From NCBI RefSeq assembly GCF_023973825.1, contig NC_090115.1, forward strand, positions 372,001 to 436,000: 64,000 nt of DNA, read 5' to 3'. This document shows, in pieces, positions 38,301 through 48,554 of the stretch. The notes under the pieces were generated by a model. That model was given only the letters and a program-made list of their open reading frames with translations. It ran no database searches and had not been told where the DNA came from. The stretch is from Plasmodium brasilianum (Eukaryota > Apicomplexa > Aconoidasida > Haemosporida > Plasmodiidae). Both the position numbers and the translations under genes were made by a program. The first letter of the stretch is position 1; every line of letters begins with the position of its first letter.

Positions 38301-40380
38301 GATAATGTGCTATTTTATAAATATATATATGAAGAGCCAAAGGGGAATATAGGAAAGTATTTCAGATCAGTAATTAAGAATTATTATGTTCCATTTTTAT
38401 CATCACGATTAGGTAAAACTATAGTATACCTTTTATTTACTTGTATCTTGTTATTATCATTATATGGATGTACATTAATGAAAAAAGGAATTAAGTATGA
38501 TAAAGCTTTTCCAATTGATTCATATGTACGTTTTTTTACGGCGGCAAAAATGAAATACTTTCCAAATTATGGTGATCTGATAGAAGTATATTATTTTGAT
38601 AAAGATTTTATAAATAAATATAGAAATTTAAATAATCCAACGGAAGCTATTTCCTCATCTATTTTATATACTGACAAAACAGATCGAGAAATGATGAACA
38701 GTCCAAATTTAAATAAAAACATTAATTGGGAGTTAAAAGAAATTCAAGATGATTTACAAGATATGCATGAACAGTTAGAATCACAAGAATTTGTTTCTGG
38801 TATTGCTAATGGATTTAATTTATTTTTAAATAATAATAGTAAAAAATTAAATGCACAAGACAATGATAAATTTTATGAAGCCTTTGTAGATTGGTTACAA
38901 AATGATTTCATAGGTAATTTATTTAAAAATGATTTTATATTTTTAAATAGAAAATTAGTAGCTTGGAGATTTCATTTCTTTCAAAAGAATGTAGATGACT
39001 CTGAAATATCGTTTAAATGGATGAAGGCTTGTAAAGAAATAACAAAACTACAGGATCATAATATTCAAATGTTATGCTTTCATATCAGCTCTATATTCAA
39101 CGAAACTGATGAAGCTATTATTGAAGTCACAATAAAAAATTTAGGAATTACTATCATTACTATTTTAATTGTTACTGCTTACATTGTCAAGGGGTTTACT
39201 TCGTGTGTTATTATCGCTATGATTATTTTCCTCATCGACTTATGCATATTTGGCTTCATGTGTTTGTGCGGAATAACTGTTAACATTATTTCCATGGTTA
39301 TCTTGGTCCTCTCAGTCGGTAAGTTGACATATGTTAGCCGGTCAGCGGGTTATCAAGTTGGAACTTCGCTGCTCTATCGCTTCTATATCGCTTCTATATT
39401 GCTTCTACCCCCATTTTTCATCTCTCCGTGCGAATTTACGTATTCCCCATTTCATGTTCATACACCTGTTTATTGCTTCTACTCTTTCTAATTTAACTCC
39501 TTATGACTCCTTTTCTGCTTCAGGTTTTTCCATCGATCACACGTCCCACATTGTCCAGGCGTTTACACACAGCATGGGGCGAACCAGAGACGAAAAGTAA
39601 GTGCATTGACAACTTGAAAAAAAATTAAAACGTTGATATATGTGTGGCCATTCAACTGCAAGAGTGATATAGTGGCATATAAAATATACCTAAATAATAT
39701 GTAAAAAGATGAAAGAAATCAAATGAGTGATATGTTCGGATCCCCTATTTATACATCGCGCCCATTAACACTTTTCTTTTTTTCTAATTTTTTTTTTTTT
39801 TCTACAGGATGAAGGAGAGTTTGCATTTAATGATAGGTCCTGTCCTACACAGTGGGTTGTCCACGTGGTTTGTCATAAGTACCTTATTCTTTTCCAATAA
39901 AGATTTCACAGTCATATTCTTTCAAACTTTAACTTTGGTAAGTTATCAAAAAGGAGGTTTCCTACACACATGCGAATATGTATACATATATACACATATA
40001 CACACATATATACACACATATATACATACATATAACATTTGTGTATGTATGTGCATGTTATGCGAAATTTGTTTAATTGTGATTTAAGTAGATTTTTTTT
40101 TTTTTTTTTTATACAATTCTTGGAGATCAAGCTTCACCGCTTATCGACTAGTGCATTCATTTGTTTTTATCTTCTAGCTTTTTAACTTATTCATTTATAA
40201 TGTGTTTTCTTTGTAATATGTAACATTTTGTTTGTAATATTATATGTACATATATATATATATATATATATTGTTGGTTTATTTTTTTTCTTTTCCCCCC
40301 CTTCGCAGGTTTTATTTTTCTCTATAACATTCTCCTCGATGTTATTGCCAGTACTTCTTTCGAGCTTTGGCCCCATGTGA
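35363..40380 (+). CDS. NCR1: NPC1-related lipid/sterol transport protein NCR1
   Basis: Niemann-Pick C1-related RND-superfamily protein of the parasite plasma membrane, known in P. falciparum to maintain membrane sterol/lipid distribution. Exons: 35363-39318, 39524-39596, 39808-39937 and 40309-40380. Donors are GTAAGT, GTAAGT and GTAAGT, with phases 1, 2 and 0. The first membrane segment is at about residues 38-55. A Patched/NPC1 sterol-sensing-like domain lies at about 486-655 and contains VPFLVIGVGVDDVFVI. A long hydrophilic linker follows, then the C-terminal RND half. The spliced 3' exons rebuild LVLSVGFSIDHTSHIVQAF, the counterpart of the NPC1 motif VDFSVHITHA. An Asp/Asn-rich linker (35965-36120) runs into poly-Lys at an A23 run (36167-36189), where the frame shifts by one base. 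Removing one A (or adding two) gives about 1,409 residues. The family assignment is secure; the run length is not. Confidence 0.93.
36167..36189. other. A23 homopolymer where the NCR1 frame breaks
   Basis: The frame from the ATG at 35363 ends 50 bases past this run, while the downstream frame is open back through the run as Lys codons. A length change of one base reconciles them. It lies in a poorly conserved poly-Lys linker. Confidence 0.65.
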
Positions 40381-41823
40381 TTATTTTAAATTAAAAAAAA
40401 AAAAAAATATATATATTTATAATGTATATGTAAGTACATGTAATATGTTTACGTAAGTTTTGTATATATGTATATGTATGTACATGTATGTATATATATG
40501 CATTTGCACATATACATCTCCATATGATTTTATTTAATTATTTATATATTCATTCATTTATATATATACCTATTTATATTTTTTCCTTTTAAATATTGAT
40601 TATATGTGTTACTAATACCAGAATTAGTTAATATATTTTGATTTTAATTTCCGCCTTTTTAAATTCAATTTTTTAAATAATAAAGACAATTTTTAATGTG
40701 TGTGTGTGTATGCATGGGTGGGTATATGTGTGCGCACACATTATACGCTTATGTGTATGTAATACCTTATATAATTAATTTACTTTACTCTTCTTTTTTT
40801 CTATGTTAAATATATAAGTTTGCGTGACTGCGTGCTTTTAGTTCACTATATATATATATATATATACATATATAATATTTTTATACCGACGCATTTGCTG
40901 ACAATATATTGACTCTCTTTTTTTTTTTTTTTTTCCATTGGTACATTTATTTATGCTTTATATATGTTTCTTATGTTCCTCATGATTTCTCAATATCCCA
41001 GTATGTTTCTTATCTTCTTATATTTCTCATATTTTCTCATGTTTCCAGTATGTTAATTATGTTTCTTATGCTTCTTAAGCTTCTTACGCTTCTTACGCTT
41101 CTTACGCTTCTTACGCTTCATATGCTTCCAATACTTCTTATGTTTTACTTATGACCTATTTTAATTCTTTCATTTATTACCATATGTTATGTATGTTAAA
41201 ATTTATATTTACAGTTTATACACGTATGTGCAAAGAAAAAGAAAAATATATATGACAATATTTAAAAAATTTTTTTTTTCAAGTTTTATTTAGTGTTTAC
41301 TTGTATTTTAAAACATTTTTTTTTTTTTTTTCCTAAAATTTCTACTCAAATTTTGGGAAAAAAAAAAAAACCTTTTAAATGGAATATAAATAAATAAATA
41401 TGTATACATATTTGTATATATATAATATGTATATGTGTTGTATATATATACACAATGAGTATGAAAAAATGGCCGTAATAATCACATGAACGCGTGCAGG
41501 AGAAAATTCGCACACAAGGTTAGCTACTTCCGCCAACGAAGGGCTATAAGGTTACAATGTTTCCACGCACATTTGTGATAAAAAGTGGGCTTTATGAGAA
41601 CAGGCTAAGCACATATACATACATACAAACAAACACCCATACATGTATATTTATACAAACATGTATTATATACATATTTGTTGCAAACTTTGTGTGCAAT
41701 ACTCAAATATTAAAGAAAAAAAGGAGGGAGGCGGAAAAGTCATGCATGATGAATTGCGCACTTCTTGAGGTATACCATATAATATACGCTTTTTCTACCT
41801 CTTTATTTATTCTATTTTTTTTT
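40381..41823. other. Convergent intergenic region between NCR1 and the small membrane protein gene
   Basis: About 1.4 kb containing TATA/TGTATG tracts, T-runs and a short CTTCTTACG repeat at about 41065-41110. A GC-richer patch lies at about 41485-41600. No coding gene is recognised. It should contain the two 3' untranslated regions. Confidence 0.55.
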
Positions 41824-42339
41824 TTAAACAAATTCAGCATGCTCATCTTCCCAAATAAAAACTTTAGGATCTCTTTTACAAAATGCTCGAACAGCTAATG
41901 CCAAGTTGTCCTTGTCATCCATCATTCTTCCCTTACATCCTAATCTTATATTTTTGGGTATTCCTTGCTCATTCTGATAAATAATTTTTTTTGCTTCTTC
42001 GACAGTTACATCATCATTTAAGTAAAATTTTGTTCCGTTTTTCCATTTATTATTTTTTTGCATTAAATTGTTCTTGTAGTTCAAATATTTTGAATATAAC
42101 CAACTGCTTGAATCCTTTGTGCTGTTCGAATTCTTCGGGTATAACCTCTCATCATTTATATAAAAGAAATAGCCTAGTTTTGTATCTGCTCTGTACCTTG
42201 TTGACCATATTACTGCTGGAAAAATTATTAACATGACATATTTTATATGACTCTGTGCATAATAAAACGAATGATACAGTTTTTTTAAGCGATAGTTAAA
42301 ATCACGAAAGAGGCTATTCCAAATATACCTCCTGTACAT
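41824..42339 (-). CDS. Conserved-looking small single-pass membrane protein, unknown function
   Basis: I do not recognise the family. The ATG at 42339 gives 171 residues; the frame upstream has no further ATG. The N-terminus is basic and aromatic (MYRRYIWNSLFRDFNYRLKK). One membrane segment lies at about residues 32-48 (IKYVMLIIFPAVIW), and the rest is hydrophilic without low-complexity inserts. The C-terminal half contains DDVTVEEAKKIIYQNEQG and ends KVFIWEDEHAEFV. A basic amphipathic N-terminus before a single membrane segment is seen in mitochondrial inner-membrane subunits, so that location is possible. This is inference only. Composition and lack of simple repeats make a real gene very likely. 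It converges with NCR1 and lies downstream of the candidate spliced gene on the same strand. Confidence 0.75.
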   Translation of the reverse strand: MYRRYIWNSLFRDFNYRLKKLYHSFYYAQSHIKYVMLIIFPAVIWSTRYRADTKLGYFFYINDERLYPKNSNSTKDSSSWLYSKYLNYKNNLMQKNNKWKNGTKFYLNDDVTVEEAKKIIYQNEQGIPKNIRLGCKGRMMDDKDNLALAVRAFCKRDPKVFIWEDEHAEFV

Positions 42340-43032
42340 TTCGGACAAATGGGTAAAGGAAAAATGCGGTAAATAGTGGATTTTTTTTTCTTTTTGTATA
42401 TGTGTGTGCGTATGTGTGTGTATGTGTGTGTATGTGTGTGTATGTGTTTGTATGTATGTGTATGTGTGTGTTTATGTATGTATATGTACGTATGTACATG
42501 TGTAGCAAAATATATGCTTTCTGCACAACGTTTAAACGTGTTGCTGTAACGATTCTATTTATCACTACCCACAAGCGCACATACTATATATATATTCATA
42601 TATACGTATATATATGTGTATATATTATATGTCTGTATATATACATATATACACAAGCAATTAAAACGTACATACAGATTATCGGTTGTTCTGCGTGTTG
42701 TTGTTTCTCACAAATTTAGATGAAATGCCTTTATATATATGTAGTCTAGTTGACATTAAAAAAAAAAAATTGAACTCCCTCATCTATTAAATTTTTGCAT
42801 AAATACGATTACAATATGCACATTCTTTTGTTTTCAATATGGTAAAATTTTTATGCTAAAAGAACTTATATACGTTCGAAGCTGAATTATACATACTTCC
42901 TCGTTGAAGCTCAATGGGTTTATATTTAAGTGGAAAAAGATGACATTTGTCGTTTCTTCTTTTTTTTTAGTACTATCGTTACTGCTATATTTTTATTTTA
43001 TTTTTTTTTTTTTATTTTGAGGGGTTAATTAT
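42340..43032. other. Intergenic spacer with TG/CA microsatellite
   Basis: It contains a TATGTGTGTG repeat at about 42400-42475, TATA tracts at 42585-42660 and a T-run at about 43000. No supported gene. Confidence 0.5.
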
Positions 43033-44167
43033 TTAAATTGCTTTATCAAGTTCCTCCTCCTTTAATATATCGCCTGTTATATTGAACATGTTTTAAAAAA
43101 AATTATTTTCCTATTATGCGAGAGAAAAGGAAAAAAAAATAAAAAAAAAAAACAAAAAAACGAAAAAATAAAAAATAAAATATAAAATAAAAAATTAAAA
43201 ATATAAAATTAAAAATATAAAATAAAAAGGGCCCAAGGATATACTTTGTATTTCACATTTTTCCTATATTTTTTTTTTTTTTTTTTTTAAGTGAGAATTT
43301 TTAAATGCAAGTGAGTTATACACATTGACTGTATTTGCTGCATTGTGTAGCCATTAGGGATATATGTTTATGTACTTTTCTACTTTCATTTTATTTTGCC
43401 AACCTGTTAAGTCAACTAATTTGCACACAGTTCAAACTTTGCAGAAGTGATTTAATTTTTTTTACTTTTTTTACTTTTTTTAATTTTAGTTTTAATTTTA
43501 CTTTGTATTTTTTGTTCCCTCTTTATGCAAATTTACTTTTTGCGAAAAAGAAAATTAAATGGCTTGAGCTTATAATACTCCACGACAAGTACCTATAACA
43601 ACGCATTGTTTGTGTATAGAGACTGCTCAAAAAATGGTGTATGCTTTTGCTTTTTGGCTTAGTAGCCTTCTAGCTTAGTTCTCTTTTATTCAATTTTTTT
43701 TTTTTTTTTTTCGTGGGCATTCCTTTATATATAGTACTATCACATGACGTAATTTTAAAAATGTTACAACTTTTAATTTGCAAAAAAAATAAAATAAAAC
43801 AAAATAAAATAAAATAAAAGCGAAGGTAACAACTAAGTAAAAAATGAAATAGATCCTTACCACCCTCAAAATATAAGGCATGAACAGCAAATTTGTATGC
43901 ACATTATTCATGTACATTAGTATTGTATGCATAAACATGTAAATATAAATGTACGTGGAAATCTGTATATACGCATATGCATACATTGCAAAGTAACAAA
44001 GGAGCGATGGGCAATCCCGCGCTTAATTCATTTTTCAAAGGAATGAAAATCGAAGGGGCATACTGAGAAAGGCACCTACATAAGCGTTGTATCTTCCATC
44101 CGTCTCAGATTAATATACGCTTCGCACGTTTGCTAAATTTATGTAAATGCATAAATGCATAAATGAA

Positions 44168-44198
<31 letters not shown>

Positions 44199-44200
44199 AC

Positions 44201-44233
<33 letters not shown>

Positions 44234-44271
44234 TGACTGTTCAGCAAATTATATTTCCTACGAGTTGTCAT
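43033..44271 (-). CDS. Candidate spliced small gene (3' end unresolved)
   Basis: Unrecognised. Three exons join with matching phases: 44229-44271 (starts MTTRRKYNLLNSHI, donor GTATAT), 43985-44103 (contains SIFIPLKNELSAGLPIAP, donor GTATGC) and 43537-43592 (VLVVEYYKLKPFNFLFRK, donor GTAAAT). The residues are mixed rather than the I/K/N/F/Y typical of chance frames in AT-rich DNA, and the GC content is raised. Possible further exons lie near 43428-43446 and 43300-43340, with a terminal exon encoding GDILKEEELDKAI and ending at a TAA at 43033, but I could not connect them with certainty. The acceptor of exon 2 (CTGAG) is weak. It sits between CCR4 and the small membrane protein on the same strand. 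It could instead be a structured non-coding transcript. Confidence 0.38.
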
Positions 44272-44748
44272 ATGAGAGTATTCCCCTGCGGAGGTGAGTG
44301 CATTGTGTGTAAGTACTTCCTACACGCAAGTTAGATGGGCTTCATACAATAATAATAAAAAAAAAAAAAAAAAAATGGTTTAAGTATTATACCAAACGAT
44401 TATATTTTCATTCATTCTAATTTTATCTTTTCTAAGTGATTTTAATTTTTTCGTGTTTTCTTTTTTGTACCCTATTTATTTTATTTTTTTAACTTTTTGA
44501 GATAATTTTATTATGAACCGTTAAGGTGTATCCGTTGCGATACAAATTACAAAATTATGAATAACAAATGTTTCGTCTTGTTTAACAAAGAAACATAATA
44601 AAACGAAATGTAATTTTCGTTTTGCATTAACAATGGCAAAATGAACACATAAATGTAGACTATCTTAATTATGAGCAAGGGGAATAAGTTCTCCGTTTTT
44701 TGAAGACATAATAAAGAACAAATTTTCTTTTCTTTTTTTGCCAAATTT
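44272..44748. other. Intergenic region 3' of CCR4
   Basis: A short spacer with an A-run at about 44358-44375. On the plus strand, 44233-44334 is open for a Cys-rich 33-residue peptide containing FPCGGECIVC; I regard it as antisense to the candidate gene. Nothing else is supported. Confidence 0.45.
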
Positions 44749-45469
44749 TCAAATAAGAAAGAAGTCAGAAGTTAGGAGGACGTGGTCAGAAGGGAAGTTC
44801 AAGTTCGGTAGGGTTTTAACTTGGCTGGAAAAAAAATAAAATAAAATAAAATAAATTAAAAGAATAAAATAAATTAAGTTAAAAAAATAAAATAAATTAA
44901 AAGAATAAAATAAAATAATAAAAAAATAAATTAAAAAAATTAAAAATTAAAAAAATAAAAAAGATTAAAATAAAAATAACAACAAATACAAAAACAAAAA
45001 CAAAAGCAAAATTAACGTAAAATAAAATAAAATTAGATCACATTATATTAGATAAAGAACACTAGCTCCTGGCATAATACAAAAGATGGATAAAGTAAGA
45101 AAAAAAAAAAAAGGACAAACATATAGATAATAAAATGGCTAACACCACTCCAATTTATAGTTGACCAAATTTTAAGTCAGACATATTAAAACAAAATTAC
45201 ACACTAACAAGGTGTTTCTATTTTATTTTATTTTATTTCTTTTCTTTTTTTTTTTTCTTTTGATTACTGCAAGTTCTGCGGAATTGTTTTTGCAGATATG
45301 GGAATAAGGTCTTTGTAAAAAATAAAATCAATGCATCCACAGAAATTGGAAGTTTTGTTTGTGAACAAGGGCTCCTTTCCATTTATCTATGAAGTTGATT
45401 GAAAGGATGTACATAATATGCATAGAGGTACAAACGTGTGCGAATAAGTACACAAATATACGTGCATGA

Positions 45470-45506
<37 letters not shown>

Positions 45507-47414
45507 ATATATATATGGAGATATGTTTGTACATACATTTGTATGTGCGTTTGTGCGAATGTTAGTGTTTCGCCTCTTTTGACAAGTATGGCTTGACCAA
45601 AAAAAAAAAAAAAAAAAATAGTAAAGTTTATTTTTCCCGTTTTGCGGTACTTTTTTTTTTTTTTTTTATTTATTACTTCATGAAATACACTTTTAAACGG
45701 GTCTAAGGTTAAAGATGGAAAAATTTGAAAAACTTCGTTTTTCCTTAATTCAGCCTGATATGTGAATGTAAAAATGGGGTAACGTTACGTTGTGCTATAT
45801 CTTCTTATATTTAAGCAAAGAGATTATATTTTTTTATGCACCTTACCGGGTGCTCAGGGTGCGTCTGTGCAAGCATTCCAGTAGTTATTAGCCTATAATT
45901 TAATTTTGAAAAAAAAAAAAAAAAAATTTGTAATTGTTCTTAAGCTGAATTGTTAACGTTTTTATGCTATTACTCATATACGGCACTGCGGTGGGGGCCT
46001 GCAGATTCGCTCATCTGAGAAGGGTGAAAGAGGTTAACAAATCAATGGCAAATGTGTCATAAATACGTAGCAAATACGTAGCCATATACGCAGCAAATAC
46101 GTAGCAAATACATTGCTAATGATTCGATATAACATAGACATGATATCGGCATACAGTTGAACCGAATCGAGGAAGTACCATGTGGGGGGTAGAGTTGAAA
46201 TCCCCCATTAATAGCAAGGGGGGATGTGGAAAATCGCGTAGAGTTTCATGAACAAATTGAAAGAACTCCTTCACTATTAAGTATACATGAAATGCTTTTA
46301 TATCAGGGTATAACGGATTCCAGTGTATATGACAGTTGCAAATCGCTAAGAGTACCTTTTTGTTTTTGTACATATGTCAATAAATAGAAAAAAGAATTAA
46401 GCAACGAAGTAAAAATTGGAGCAAAAAATTGAAATTAAATAATGATGCGAAAAATGTAGCGTACAGATTGCACATTTTGAATGTATTATTTTATATATGC
46501 CTACATCTGCACGTTGTAGTAGTATCATAGTGGCAGTACTGTTCCTTCTCTTGAGCTCCCTTATGAAAGCATCTTGTATCTATCATTCAATAAACAAATA
46601 AAAGGAGTGTTATGTGTGCTAATACGAAATGATAAATATAGCTACGTTGTAGAGAAATGGCCTTTCTTTGTTTACTTCACACTGATTTTCGGATGAACAG
46701 TTCATAAAATACTTCGAAACGGCGTTGTTCAGGTCAAAACGCCTTTCCCCTAATAATTTAAAGCTTTTCCTAAAAAAGGCGAAATGTTATCAGTGTGTAT
46801 TTTATTTTACTAATTTATAAAACGAACTAGCTGAATAATCCAAATTCCGGCACTTTTCATTATTAGTGCTCTCTCTTTTCCACTCCCGTTCATTTATTCT
46901 CAATTTTTCTCATTTTTCTTTTTTTCTGTGCATATTACTTATAAAGAACGCAGCAGTTGTTACTTGTTGCCTGTGCTATGCTTTGTGTTGGACCGTGGAA
47001 AATCAAATCATAATTTCGGCACTTATGTTTTAGTTGAGTCATCATAAACAAATTTACTTCCTAAAAAAAAGGCGGTTAAGTAGCGTCTATTGCTCTGTAG
47101 TCCTTTCATCTAATAGGTTAACATTTATTTTATATTATTCAATTTTTTTATTTTTAAAGCAGTGCACAAATGACCTACAAGCGTACTGTACTGTATGCTA
47201 CTCTTTTTTTTTTTTTTTTTTTTTTTTTTTCTCTCCTTACTTGTAAGCAGATAATGTCAAGCGAATTGTTAAACAACTTCGTGTATAACAAATTTTGGCG
47301 AGTAGTGCTATGGGTATACTCTACAGCATAACTTGAAATTTTTTCCTTAGCAGAATAACAGGCGCTATTAAAAATGTTCATTGTGCCTACGCGGATTTTT
47401 ACTCCCGCACACAT
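44749..47414 (-). CDS. CCR4: CCR4-type endonuclease/exonuclease/phosphatase-family deadenylase
   Basis: EEP-fold nuclease resembling the CCR4 deadenylase of the CCR4-NOT complex (cytosolic mRNA poly(A) shortening). Ten exons fit with consistent phases: 47241-47414, 46939-47060, 46626-46769, 46505-46559, 46179-46355, 45974-46014, 45847-45892, 45677-45754, 45268-45386 and 44749-44824, giving about 343 residues. Motifs in order: RVGTMNIF; LDIICLQ|E with the metal-binding Glu59; YNVAIF; the NCHIHWNP strand; LLLMGDFNSTP (Asp217/Asn219); SAVYELITTGML; EPLFTNKTSNFCGCIDFIFY; and FPSDHVLLTSDF with catalytic His333. No leucine-rich repeat domain precedes the nuclease, unlike yeast Ccr4, and an in-frame stop lies just upstream of the ATG. 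The acceptor of exon 5 (AAAAAG at 46356) and that of exon 6 are the least certain. It could be annotated as another EEP member (nocturnin/PDE12-like). Confidence 0.85.
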
Positions 47415-48554
47415 TTTTAAATACGCTTTTTAACACTAATGCGAAAGGGAGCATAGCGTAAGTGAGTGTTCACCAAAGGACAAGAATTAAATGCCCTAGT
47501 TTGTATATATATATATATATATATATATATACGAGTGTGTGAATGAGCTCGTATAGGTAAAAATATATACATACATGTACAGATATATAACATGAGAACA
47601 CCATGTCAAATCATAGCCCTATCCGTTCGGCTAATTTGAAATGTTGTACCATTACATTTAATTGCTGATTCAGCTTAACTGCTCTTAATTTTGCCATGCT
47701 TTAATGTTCTTCCTAACCGTTCATCATATTTCGCTTTATTTTACCACCCTATGTTGTACCGTGCTGTATTTTACTGCGCTGTATTATACTACTATATACT
47801 GTACTGTAGTGTACTCAATTTAATTTTTTTTTTTTTTTTTTTTTTTTGGCGGCGGCTCATTTTTGATGTTATAAAATGGTAACATCTTGGCCATCATATA
47901 ACACCTCATATACATGCGCATAGAAACATGAATGAATTTACTCATATATGAATATATGACCATATGCACAAGTGCACATGGATGCTTATAAAAATTATTC
48001 TTTCACAGTTGCTTCAGTTATTGCTCATTCGCCAAATGTCAGAGGGCTTGCAGGATGTACTGTAAAAACATACATTACATAGCGCTACTAATGTAACACT
48101 CTTTTTTTTTTTTGCACATTTCTGAAGGAGCACAAACCGGCATATTAATAAGTGAATCATTTTTCTTTTATTTTTCTTTTCGCTTTGTTTTCTCTTTCTT
48201 TTCGCCTTCTTTTCTCTTTCTTTTCTCTTTGTTTTCTCTTTCTTTTCGCTTTGTTTTCTCTTTCTTTTCTCTTTCTTTTCTCTTTCTTTTCTCTTTCTTT
48301 TCGCTTTCTTTTCTCTTTCTTTTCTCTTTCTTTTCGCTTTCTTTTCTCTTTCTTTTCGCTTTCTTTTCTCTTTCTTTTCTCTTTCTTTTCGCTTTCTTTT
48401 CTCTTTGTTTTCTCTTTCTTTTCGCTTTGTTTTCTCTTTCTTTTCTCTTTCTTTTCGCTTTCTTTTCTCTTTGTTTTCTCTTTTTTTTTTTTTTTTCTTT
48501 TCTTATTTTAACATATTTTTTCCTATTTTTTTGTATTTTTTCTCTTTTTCTAGG
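47415..48554. other. Divergent intergenic region between CCR4 and the HPR-like gene
   Basis: The head-to-head spacer probably contains both promoters. It holds TATA and TGTA tracts, a T-run at about 47824-47847, and the large pyrimidine minisatellite listed next. A CTAG just before the ATG at 48555 looks like a splice acceptor, so a 5' leader intron is possible. Confidence 0.55.
48160..48495. repeat. 11-bp pyrimidine minisatellite (TTTTCTCTTTC / TTTTCGCTTTC)
   Basis: About 29 copies of an 11-base unit with CTC/CGC and TTC/TTG variants directly upstream of the gene at 48555. It creates long Phe/Ser/Leu frames in all three plus frames, which are artefacts. Confidence 0.9.

Noticed and set aside
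43690..43986. MNNVHTNLLFMPYILRV as an exon of the candidate small gene
   Set aside because: There is no AG acceptor before it that is compatible with the preceding exon, and a GTATGC donor fits better just upstream.
44007..44066. Plus-strand 19-residue frame MGNPALNSFFKGMKIEGAY
   Set aside because: It is antisense to the better supported exon encoding SIFIPLKNELSAGLPIAP and has no continuing exon.
45328..45534. A separate minus-strand peptide ending QNFQFLWMH
   Set aside because: The same DNA in another frame encodes the conserved CCR4 exon EPLFTNKTSNFCGCIDFIFY with valid splice sites.
46116..46373. A stand-alone 85-residue protein with a GDFNSTP motif
   Set aside because: It is one exon of the ten-exon CCR4-type gene; the flanking exons supply the remaining EEP motifs.
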